NCBI GenBank assembly: GCA_964397655.1
Contig: CAYNKA010000003.1
Location: forward strand, 186,001-250,000
Reading direction: 5' to 3'
Length of the DNA: 64,000 nt
Origin: CAYNKA01 sp964397655
GTDB taxonomy: Bacteria > Spirochaetota > Spirochaetia > DTKZ01
Position 1 is the stretch's first letter, and the number at the start of each line of letters is the position of its first letter. Both the position numbers and the translations under genes were made by a program. Positions 57,179-64,000 of this stretch are shown here, one piece after another. Under the pieces are notes generated by a model that saw only the letters and a list, made by a program, of their open reading frames with translations, had not been told where the DNA came from and made no database searches.

Positions 57179-58936
57179 GTGTCAACGGCCGGGGACGTCG
57201 TCCGAATCTATATCTCCACCACCTACGACGACATGCATTCGGAACGGGACGTTCTGGCACGAGAAGTCTTCCCCAGACTCCGGGAAAGGTTCGGGCCTCG
57301 CGGAATCCATGTGGTAGGAGTTGATCTTCGATGGGGCGTCGAAGGCGAGAGGGACGAGGACCTGGGAATCATACTCGACGAGATTGAACGGAGTAGACCC
57401 TTCTTCGTCGGCATCCTCGGCGAGCGATACGGCCGAGCGGCCTCCGTCCCCGACGGGATCTCCCCCTATGGGATTCCCGACGCTTCCGGCCTCGACAGAC
57501 CCATTGAAGCCGGCAACGGGCTTTCCCTAACCGCCATGGAAATCCTCCATGGAGTTCTCGAGCATCCGGAGACGAAGGAGACCTCGTTCTTCTATTTGCG
57601 GGATCCCGGATTTTCTGTTCACGTGCCTGAGTACAAGCGTCGAGAATTCGTACACGAATCCGAGGAAGCCGTCCGAAAACTCGCGGAAATCAAGGATCGC
57701 ATCCGCGGACTGTATGCAGACATTCCCGCCAACCTCTTCGAAGCATATCCCTGTTCCTTCGCGGGGCTCGAGATCGACTGGCACAAGCATCGCCAGCACC
57801 TCGCGAATCGACTCGCACCGAAGGATTTCGCCATCATAGCCGGCGATGCAGAAACGGGAAATCCCGTTTCCGAGAAAAACCTCCTCAGACTATGCGACGA
57901 GGCTCTTTCCGTATTCGCAAAGCACTCGGTCGTGCGCCTCTCGAATCTCGACGAATTCTCGGAAAGGATCTATCGGGACCTTCAAAACGCTATCGAGGAC
58001 AAATTCCTGCCGTATCGGAAACATTACCTCCGTCCCCAAGTGGAGCTTTATAGGAAAGCGGAACACATCCTCCGTCCCCAAAAGATCACCAATTGCATGG
58101 AACGGCTCGAAGAGGAGAACGGGAAAGAAACCGTTAAGGCGACCTTATCGCTTATCGCATGTTCCGAAGAAGGACTCTATGAAGACGAGTTATCGGTACT
58201 CACGGCAAGCATCGCGATGCCGTTGCCACCGATGAAATGGGCAAGGATGTATCGTAGGATGGCAGACTATCTCAGGGACGGAGGAAGAGAGGGAATTATC
58301 GAGTTTATTAACCCCGACTTCAAGGATGAGGTATTCAAACGCTATATTCCTGACAAGAAAACTGAAAGGAAAATCTATTCGGCAATAGCGAAATATGCAT
58401 TCGTGCAATATTTGACTATATCGTCGACAGATGAAATCCCGAGGGACGGAGGAAAGAAAACCAACACATTAAGGACTGTGGAAAAGCCTCTCATCGGTCC
58501 AGTACGGCATGCAGGCATCTACTGTCTTCGGGCGGCGAACAAGGACAGGACCTTCGATCTTATCGCATCGCTCCTTTCCCTAACAAAAGATCAATTCGAA
58601 AAATACAAGGTAATTTTCGACCTTATGACCGAAATGATGTCATCCTCCGTCCCCGAAAAAGATCTTTTATTCTTCCCAATACTCGAAGCAGTTCTCGATG
58701 TATTCATCGAGACGAGGAAAGACAGGGCGGAACTCGTAAGACTATCGGAATTCCTTTACGGTTCAGCAAATGATTCGGTAAAAAAAGGTAGGAATGTATG
58801 GGGAAAAGCATTTGCGACAATAGCACTCAAGACAATCGATGCTGCATCACTAGTTAAAGCAAAAAAATCCTACCGGATCAATTCAATCATGCTAAGGTCG
58901 TTAAGGGATAGGATTCTCGAAATATCAGGAAAATAG
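57179..58936 (+). CDS. DUF4062 protein lacking the usual NTPase domain
   Basis: 585 residues, GTG start. Residues 1-190 are a DUF4062 domain (VVRIYISTTYDDMHSERDVLAREVFPRLRERF, VVGVDLRWGV, CLDEIER-like ILDEIERSRPFFVGILGERYG), a TIR-related N-terminal module usually followed by a NACHT-type ATPase and repeats. No P-loop (GxxxxGKS/T) is present. After residue 300 the protein goes straight into a helical part like the winged-helix region downstream of NACHT (LSLIACSEEGLYEDELSVL). At the join are two copies of LRPQ, each coded by a REP-like motif. The 3' third is A+T-rich. Either an internally deleted relic that kept its frame or a minimal variant; function unknown, defence or signalling possible. 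Confidence 0.65.
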   Translation: MSTAGDVVRIYISTTYDDMHSERDVLAREVFPRLRERFGPRGIHVVGVDLRWGVEGERDEDLGIILDEIERSRPFFVGILGERYGRAASVPDGISPYGIPDASGLDRPIEAGNGLSLTAMEILHGVLEHPETKETSFFYLRDPGFSVHVPEYKRREFVHESEEAVRKLAEIKDRIRGLYADIPANLFEAYPCSFAGLEIDWHKHRQHLANRLAPKDFAIIAGDAETGNPVSEKNLLRLCDEALSVFAKHSVVRLSNLDEFSERIYRDLQNAIEDKFLPYRKHYLRPQVELYRKAEHILRPQKITNCMERLEEENGKETVKATLSLIACSEEGLYEDELSVLTASIAMPLPPMKWARMYRRMADYLRDGGREGIIEFINPDFKDEVFKRYIPDKKTERKIYSAIAKYAFVQYLTISSTDEIPRDGGKKTNTLRTVEKPLIGPVRHAGIYCLRAANKDRTFDLIASLLSLTKDQFEKYKVIFDLMTEMMSSSVPEKDLLFFPILEAVLDVFIETRKDRAELVRLSEFLYGSANDSVKKGRNVWGKAFATIALKTIDAASLVKAKKSYRINSIMLRSLRDRILEISGK

Positions 58937-58955
58937 GCAGGTAGTCCATGATTTA

Positions 58956-59483
58956 TTAGTAATCGGCCAGGAGCAAGCTGTCACATATTAAAGGCTCCAT
59001 GAGATGAAGATACAACTCCGGTTCTTCTATTATCCTATAATCTCGATTACGAATAAAACAAACGCCATTATATCGATAAGCCAATGGGGAATGGACAAGT
59101 CCGGCCCTCACGGGATTCTCGGTGATGTAGCGAAATGTATGTAAAAAATCTCGAAATTCAGAGACGATTTTACTTTTGAATCTATCGTACCAGACATGCC
59201 CGCTTAAGGCATTAGTCCTGTTAAATCGAATTGCGAATGTCGATAGAATCCACTGCATGATCCGCGACAAGTTCTCATTTCCACCCGGTTTTATCATGAA
59301 GTGGATATGATTTCCCATGATGCAAAAGTTGATGAGCTTGAAATCAAATCTCTTTTTTGCGCGACTCAGCACGGAAAGAAACATTTCCTTCATTTCAGGA
59401 GAATGAAGAATAAATTCCTTTCGATTAGCCCGTGCGACAACGTGATAAATACCGTCTTTCACAAGCATCCTTGGCTTTCTCAT
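58956..59483 (-). mobile_element. REP-associated tyrosine transposase (RAYT, Y1_Tnp)
   Basis: 175 residues of the IS200-like Y1 transposase fold: RKPRMLVKDGIYHVVARANRKEFIL, HUH motif in FCIMGNHIHFMIKPGG, then WILSTFAIRFNRTN, GHVWYDRFKSKIV (the Y is the usual catalytic position candidate) and FRYITENPVRAGLV. RAYTs are single-copy domesticated-looking transposases linked to REP repeats. GGGGACGGAGG motifs surround it. It is convergent with the DUF4062 gene. Length and motifs look intact. Confidence 0.88.
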
Positions 59484-59524
59484 GCTCTATTGCACGAAAT
59501 GAAAATACACCATGCTTTTATTAT

Positions 59525-59630
59525 TTCCTCCGTCCCCCGGATTATTCACGCTTTACCTTGCGATCCTCCTCCTCTTTATTGTACGATAAGGGACCGTGAA
59601 ACACCTGCCAATAGTCGGGGACGGAGGAAA
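59525..59630. repeat. REP-like inverted pair overlapping the hslO start
   Basis: TTTCCTCCGTCCCC (59525-59538) and its exact complement (59617-59630) form a 14-bp inverted repeat with a 78-bp loop that contains the RAYT-hslO gap and the first 21 bases of hslO. It is a candidate REP/BIME unit processed by the neighbouring RAYT. Confidence 0.65.
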
Positions 59631-60528
59631 GGCGGTCTTTGAATCGAACCACCTTCTTTCATTCATCCTCGAAGGAGTCAACGTACGAGGCGCTCTGTTA
59701 AGGGGTACTCGCATGATCGCCGAGATGCGTGCGAATCACAGGCTTGGACCCTTGGAAACACTCGTTCTCGGACATGCATATATCGCCGCAGGGCTCCTAA
59801 CCTTGGGAATGAAAGGAAAGGATCGACTCAACCTGAGAATCGAGACAACGGGTCCGTTTCAAGGTTTTTCTGTCGACTCGAACGCGGCGGGCGATGTGCG
59901 GGGCTTTCTACTCAAAAATCCCATCGATCTGGAATTAGACAGACTCGATGACCTGAGTCTCGCTTCGCTTTGGGGCAAAGGACATCTCGTCCTGACACGC
60001 TATTCCGAAGGTGCAGCGAGTCCTTTCGTCGGAAGGGTTCAACTTGAAGAAGGAAGTCTCGCCCTGAATCTTGCGCGCTATTTCCTCAGATCCGAACAAA
60101 TACCTTCCGCCTTTGCATTGAGTACGCACTTCGATCGGCTCGGGAATCTCCTCGGGGCGGGAGGATTATATCTGCAGGCCCTTCCCGGCGCGGATGCACA
60201 TACCATCACGGAACTGGAGGCCCGAATTGAATCCCTTCCCTCCTTGGGGACGGAGGTCGCGAATGGTGGGTCTTCCTCAGAATACATCGAAGCCAATTTC
60301 GGCATGTTTTTCCCGAAATTCCTCGAGTCGCGGCGGGTGGAGTTCTTCTGCCCCTGCAGTGCCGAGCGTTTCGCCGGTTTCATGGGCGCGCTGCCGATCG
60401 AGGAACTCCGCGACATGGCGGAAAACGGGCCCTTCCCCGTGAGAACCGTTTGTCACAACTGCAATTCCGATTACGAGTTCAGCCGTGACGAAATCCAGGC
60501 CCTGCTTTCAAGGCGGGAAACCGACTGA
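59596..60528 (+). CDS. hslO: Redox-regulated chaperone Hsp33
   Basis: 310 residues, GTG start. Hsp33 blocks: NVRGALLRGTRMIAEMRANHRLGPLETLVLGHAYIAAGLL, MKGKDRLNLRIETTGPFQGFSVDSNAAGDVRGFL, and the redox-switch zinc site VEFFCPCS ... TVCHNCNSDYEF (CxC, CxxC). Oxidation releases zinc and activates the holdase. The first 15 codons run through a REP-like arm (VGDGGK), and another REP-like motif lies at codons about 217-221, so the ends of this gene may have been remodelled. Confidence 0.92.
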   Translation: MKHLPIVGDGGKAVFESNHLLSFILEGVNVRGALLRGTRMIAEMRANHRLGPLETLVLGHAYIAAGLLTLGMKGKDRLNLRIETTGPFQGFSVDSNAAGDVRGFLLKNPIDLELDRLDDLSLASLWGKGHLVLTRYSEGAASPFVGRVQLEEGSLALNLARYFLRSEQIPSAFALSTHFDRLGNLLGAGGLYLQALPGADAHTITELEARIESLPSLGTEVANGGSSSEYIEANFGMFFPKFLESRRVEFFCPCSAERFAGFMGALPIEELRDMAENGPFPVRTVCHNCNSDYEFSRDEIQALLSRRETD

Positions 60529-60538
60529 AGAGCGGCTC

Positions 60539-61930
60539 ATGAACGAAAAAAAACGAAGCTCGACCGACAGGATCGGGACCGAAAACATCGGAAAACTACT
60601 CGTATCCTTCTCCGTCCCCGCCATCATCGGAATGCTGGTGAACGCACTATATAACATCGTCGACCGCATCTACGTCGGCCAGGGTATCGGGGCCCTCGGA
60701 ATCGCCGGCATATCAGTCACGATGCCGGTAACCATGGTGCTCATGGCTTCCTCCATGATCGTCGGAATCGGGGCGAACGCGCTCTTCGCCATCCGACTGG
60801 GCGAGGGAAAAGAGCATGAGGTCGAGAAAATCATGGGACACGCATTCGCCCTTCTCTTCGCCCTGCCGTTCATCGTGGTGGTATTCAGTCTGGTTTTCAT
60901 GGATAGGATTCTCGTTCTCCTCGGAGCAAGCCGAGCTGTCCTCCCCTATGCCGAGGTCTATCTCAGAATTATCCTCTACGGAGGAGTCTTCGCGGCGATG
61001 AGTCCGGGAATAAACCATTTCATACGCTCGGACGGCCATCCGCGCACCTCGATGTTCACTCAGCTTCTCGGCGCGGGACTCAACATCATACTCGATCCCA
61101 TCTTCATCTTCGTTCTCGGCTGGGGAATCGCGGGTGCCGCCTGGGCGACGATCATTTCCCAATTCGTCTCCTTCGTCTGGGTCATGTTCTACTTCAACTC
61201 CAGGTGGACGCATCTCAGGTTCCGGGTCGTGAACATGAGGTTGGAAATCCGTCTCGTCCTTTCGATCATGGCGATCGGTTTCGCGCCTTTCGCCATGCAA
61301 ATGGCGATGAGCCTCCTCAACGCCATACTGAACCGCACGCTCCTCGCCTATGGAGGCGACGTGGCGGTTTCCGCGATGGGAATCATCTACAGCATCCTCA
61401 TCGTCATCATGATGCCGCTCATGGGACTCAATCAGGGAGCGCAGCCGATCATCGGCTACAACTACGGGGCCCGCCGGTACGATCGCGTGAAAAAAGCCTT
61501 CAAATATGCGGTGCTCTCGGCGACGGTCTTCATCACCGCGGGATTTGTATTTATCCAGCTCTTTCCCGCGTTCTTCATATCGGTTTTCAGCAAGAACGAC
61601 AGCGCCCTTCTCGAACTCGGCTCGCGTGCCCTTCGTATCTGCACCTTGATGTTTCCCCTCGTGGGTTTCCATATCATGTCTTCCAATTTCTTCCAGGCGA
61701 TCGGAAAGCCGAAGGAAGGAATCGTCCTGAGCCTCTCGAGGCAGATACTCTTTCTCGTCCCGCTCATTCTGGTCCTTCCGAGATTCTTCGGCCTCTACGG
61801 AGTCTATTTCGCGATGCCTCTCGCGGACTCGGCCTCCTGCACTCTTTCAGGCGTCCTCGTCTACAGGGAGATGAAAAAACTGCGTGTTGAAGAAACCATC
61901 GTTCCTTCGTCGGCCCCCGAGGGTGTATAA
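60539..61930 (+). CDS. MATE-family multidrug efflux protein
   Basis: 463 residues, twelve predicted helices: LLVSFSVPAIIGMLVNALYNIVDRIYVGQGIGALGIAG, GIGANALFAIRLGEGK, GAGLNIILDPIFIFVLGWGIAGAAWATIISQ, and MPLMGLNQGAQPIIGYNYGARRYDRVKKAFK. This is the MepA/NorM type of Na+ or H+ antiporter for cationic drugs. Starts 10 bp after hslO. Confidence 0.93.
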   Translation: MNEKKRSSTDRIGTENIGKLLVSFSVPAIIGMLVNALYNIVDRIYVGQGIGALGIAGISVTMPVTMVLMASSMIVGIGANALFAIRLGEGKEHEVEKIMGHAFALLFALPFIVVVFSLVFMDRILVLLGASRAVLPYAEVYLRIILYGGVFAAMSPGINHFIRSDGHPRTSMFTQLLGAGLNIILDPIFIFVLGWGIAGAAWATIISQFVSFVWVMFYFNSRWTHLRFRVVNMRLEIRLVLSIMAIGFAPFAMQMAMSLLNAILNRTLLAYGGDVAVSAMGIIYSILIVIMMPLMGLNQGAQPIIGYNYGARRYDRVKKAFKYAVLSATVFITAGFVFIQLFPAFFISVFSKNDSALLELGSRALRICTLMFPLVGFHIMSSNFFQAIGKPKEGIVLSLSRQILFLVPLILVLPRFFGLYGVYFAMPLADSASCTLSGVLVYREMKKLRVEETIVPSSAPEGV

Positions 61931-61955
61931 TTTACCCATGAAGGAGGTTGGGGGC

Positions 61956-62756
61956 ATGGGAACTTCGATCTATTTTTACAGCGGGACCGGCAACTCCCTC
62001 TGGGCCGCCCGCAAGCTTGCCGAAGGGCTCGAGGACGCCCGGGTCCACTCCATAGCCGGCTTCCGAAAAACGAAGGAACCTCCCGCCGCGTCGGAAACGC
62101 TGGGGCTCGTCTTTCCCGTCTACATCTGGGGAGTCCCCGGACCTGTCGTCGATTTCCTCGACGACCTGATCGCCGTGAAACCGTCGTATTTCTTCGCCGT
62201 TGCGGTGAACGGCGGCCAGGTCGCCGGAACGCTCGTCGAACTCGAAAAGCTTCTGCTCGCACGGGGGATGCTTCTCTCCGCCGGCTTCGGCCTGGTGATG
62301 CCTTCGAACTACGTCGCCTGGGGAGGTCCGGGCCCCGAGGAAAAGCTGGCGAGGATCTACCGGGCGGCAGGAGAAAAAATCGATTCCATTCGCGGAATAG
62401 TCAAACGGCAGGAATCGATGCCCGTGGAGCGAGGTCCCTTCTGGCAGCGTTCGCTTCTGAGCCTCGCCCACAAGATGAGCTACGCCCACGTTCCGGGCAT
62501 GGACAAGGCCTTCTTTTCCGACGAGAAGTGCGACGGCTGCGGGATCTGTGCGAAGGTGTGTCCTGCCGATAACGTCTCCATCGAGAACGGCCGGCCGGTC
62601 TGGCATCACGGCTGCGAGCAATGCTTCGCCTGCATCCAATGGTGTCCGCGCGCCGCGATCCAGGCGGGCAAGAAGACCTCCGGATACGAGCGATATCATC
62701 ATCCCGAGGTGACGCTCAAGGACATGATAGCTTCGAGGATGCCGGCCGGCAATTAA
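61956..62756 (+). CDS. EFR1-type flavodoxin/4Fe-4S ferredoxin fusion
   Basis: 266 residues. A flavodoxin-like domain (1-150: SIYFYSGTGNSLWAARKLAEGL with the FMN phosphate loop SGTGNS; VFPVYIWGVPGPVVDFLDDL) is followed by two 4Fe-4S clusters (CDGCGICAKVC and CEQCFACIQWC). The architecture is that of EFR1-family ferredoxins of anaerobes, an intracellular low-potential electron carrier. ATG 61956 is preferred because AAGGAGG lies 8 bp before; the ATG at 61938 contains that ribosome site. It is convergent with the sigma-54 regulator (4-bp overlap of ends). Confidence 0.88.
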   Translation: MGTSIYFYSGTGNSLWAARKLAEGLEDARVHSIAGFRKTKEPPAASETLGLVFPVYIWGVPGPVVDFLDDLIAVKPSYFFAVAVNGGQVAGTLVELEKLLLARGMLLSAGFGLVMPSNYVAWGGPGPEEKLARIYRAAGEKIDSIRGIVKRQESMPVERGPFWQRSLLSLAHKMSYAHVPGMDKAFFSDEKCDGCGICAKVCPADNVSIENGRPVWHHGCEQCFACIQWCPRAAIQAGKKTSGYERYHHPEVTLKDMIASRMPAGN

Positions 62757-64000
62757 TCCCGGACGATCTTCTTTTTCAGGGTGTTCCGGTCGATGCCGAG
62801 GCGTTTCGCCGCACGAGACAGGTTTCCGCCCTCGCTTTCGACGACGCGCGCGACGATCCTGCGCTCGATGTCCCTCAGCGATCCCTCGACGTACGAGTCG
62901 TCAGAGCATGAGGGAGGACCGTTCAGGGACGATGTGATGAAACGTTCCACGTAATCGGCCGCGAAGAGCTTCCTGAGTATGACGAATTTCTCGGCGACGT
63001 TTTCGAGTTCGCGCACGTTTCCCGGCCACTCGTACGCGAGCAGGTCCTTCCGGAATTCGGAGGAGATTCCTCCGTCCCCCTCGAGGGAATTCCGCGACGC
63101 GAAGACGAATACGAAGTGTTCGAACAGCGGAATGATGTCGTCCCTGCGTTCCCTGAGAGGAGGTATTCTGATGTCGAGCACGTTGAGCCTGTAGAAGAGA
63201 TCCTTTCTGATGCGGCCCCTGACCATCTCTCCTTCCAAGGGGACGTTCGAAGCCGTCACGACCCGGACCGAGATGGGTACAACCCTGTCGTCGCCGATTC
63301 TCATGATCTCCCGCTCCTGGAGCACGCGGAGAAGTTTTTTCTGCAGGTGCACGTTCATCTCGTTGATTTCGTCGAGAAAGATCGTCCCGTTGTGGGCAAG
63401 CTCGAAAAGCCCGATCTTCCCACCCCTGGAAGCACCGGTGAACGCGCCTTCGGTGTAGCCGAAGAGCTCGCTTTCCAGGAGATTCGGGGGAAGGGCCCCG
63501 CAGTTTATCGCCACGAAAGGCCCGTCCGCCGAAGGGCTTTCGTTGTGGATGCTCTGGGCGAGAAGCTCCTTGCCGGTTCCTGTCTCGCCGTAGATGACGA
63601 TGTTGCTCGTCGTCCCCGCGTACTGCCTCGCGACGGCCAGGCATTTCCTCATGTTCTCCGAGACGGTGAGGAAATCCTCGAAACGATACTTGGCGAACAA
63701 GCCTTTTTCATGGAGCTGTCTGCGGACTTTCTTCTCGATGTTTTGGATCGTCCTGACTTCCTGCAGTACGGAGACTGCTCCTTCCGCCTTTCCGTTCACC
63801 ACGATGGGCACGGTATTGAAGACTATCTTCCCGCCGGCGACGCCGAGGACCTGGCCGTAGGATTCCTTCTTCTCCCTGATGACCCTCGTGACGTCGAGTC
63901 CCGGGACGACCTTGTCGATCGCCTCCTCTATGGCGGTTCCGCCGGGTCGGTGCAGCAGCTCTTCCGCGGTCGGGTTGATCTGCGTCACCTTCCCTTCGGC
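62753..64000 (-). CDS. Sigma-54-dependent transcriptional activator (N-terminus outside window)
   Basis: The frame is open to the right edge, giving 415 visible residues. A PAS-like sensor (about 1-90: TQINPTAEELLHRP ... VVNGKAEGAVSVLQEV) is followed by an AAA+ domain (GETGTGKELLAQS Walker A, ELFGYTEGAFTGAS with the GAFTGA sigma-54 loop, FLDEINEM Walker B, R-finger region FYRLNVLDIRIPPLRERRDDI) and a Fis-type helix-turn-helix at the end (NLSRAAKRLGIDRNTLKKKI). It activates a sigma-54 promoter on an unknown signal; a PrpR-type N-terminus is possible but not visible. Confidence 0.92.
   Translation of the reverse strand, partial: AEGKVTQINPTAEELLHRPGGTAIEEAIDKVVPGLDVTRVIREKKESYGQVLGVAGGKIVFNTVPIVVNGKAEGAVSVLQEVRTIQNIEKKVRRQLHEKGLFAKYRFEDFLTVSENMRKCLAVARQYAGTTSNIVIYGETGTGKELLAQSIHNESPSADGPFVAINCGALPPNLLESELFGYTEGAFTGASRGGKIGLFELAHNGTIFLDEINEMNVHLQKKLLRVLQEREIMRIGDDRVVPISVRVVTASNVPLEGEMVRGRIRKDLFYRLNVLDIRIPPLRERRDDIIPLFEHFVFVFASRNSLEGDGGISSEFRKDLLAYEWPGNVRELENVAEKFVILRKLFAADYVERFITSSLNGPPSCSDDSYVEGSLRDIERRIVARVVESEGGNLSRAAKRLGIDRNTLKKKIVRD

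Larger units (their letters stand above)
57441..60256. repeat. Cluster of REP-like motifs around the RAYT gene
   Basis: The 11-mer CCTCCGTCCCC or its complement GGGGACGGAGG occurs at 57441, 58027, 58069, 58644, 59528, 59617 (reverse) and 60246 (reverse), with one-base-off reverse copies at 58275 and 58443 and a single outlier at 63069. I saw no exact 11-mer elsewhere in the window. It contains GGAC, one of the tetranucleotides typical of REP elements bound by RAYT proteins. Copies at 59525-59538 and 59617-59630 are a perfect 14-bp inverted pair. Confidence 0.65.

Noticed and set aside
1..64000. CRISPR arrays, rRNA, prophage structural genes, integrases
   Set aside because: No regularly spaced repeats, rRNA sequence or phage proteins were recognised on either strand.

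Overview
The window is about 60% G+C with dense, operon-packed genes and reads like a spirochaete chromosome. The best hints are substrate-binding proteins whose mature ends run straight into SGSSEK, AGGKSEE or GGSGEAKK, a style typical of Treponema/Spirochaeta lipoproteins, and the large number of TRAP and sugar ABC cassettes with carbohydrate-type regulators. The phylum assignment is inference. Nothing in the window is a phylogenetic marker such as rRNA.

Layout. 1-3.0 kb: operon of an ABC ATPase, a permease, a YtrA-type GntR repressor and a TonB-dependent receptor that runs off the left edge. 3.1-6.8 kb: a methyltransferase, then a small accessory patch with three toxin-antitoxin loci (mazEF, vapBC, and a phd-type antitoxin with a gutted PIN toxin) and a truncated lipoprotein gene. 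7.0-15.2 kb: mazG, then a signalling and uptake block made of a DctP-like lipoprotein, a YesM-type kinase, a YesN-type regulator, TRAP dctPQM and an HpaI-like aldolase. 15.3-20.6 kb: the TIGR03546/TIGR03545 pair, azlCD, and a DOMON-b561 membrane protein next to a b562-like soluble protein. 20.6-27.5 kb: a UroD-family methyltransferase, glutamate dehydrogenase coupled to a truncated PEP-synthase-like protein, an orphan TRAP binding protein and a patatin. 27.6-37.4 kb: a second TRAP cassette with its FCD-GntR regulator, then a sugar ABC cassette with an isomerase, an RpiR regulator and a second UroD-family protein. 37.4-40.7 kb: the complete decoding part of the selenocysteine machinery as one unit, tRNA-Sec, selA, selB. 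40.8-52.5 kb: ppnP, two large lipoproteins, small metabolic genes, a decayed BTAD/NB-ARC regulator, a SWIM-SNF2 helicase with a scar of a second copy, a hydrolase and a tandem Usp. 52.6-56.7 kb: an 11-haem cytochrome c and a rhodanese, divergent from resB-ccsA (system II cytochrome c maturation). 56.8-59.5 kb: an unknown small protein, a DUF4062 protein and a RAYT transposase with REP-like repeats. 59.6-64 kb: hslO, a MATE exporter, an EFR1-type flavodoxin-ferredoxin and a sigma-54 activator cut by the right edge.

The most interesting signal is the cytochrome gene at 53505-54728. Its signal peptide and first haem motif lie before a single in-frame UGA and the other ten haem motifs lie after it. 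A stem-loop with a G-first apical loop sits just downstream of the UGA at a distance compatible with bacterial SECIS elements, and the tRNA-Sec/selA/selB operon is encoded 14 kb away. I read it as a candidate selenocysteine-containing undecahaem cytochrome c. It is co-transcribed with a secreted rhodanese and faces its own haem-attachment genes. The second is the DUF4062 gene. It appears to lack the NTPase usually found in such proteins and carries REP-like motifs at the join, beside a RAYT transposase.
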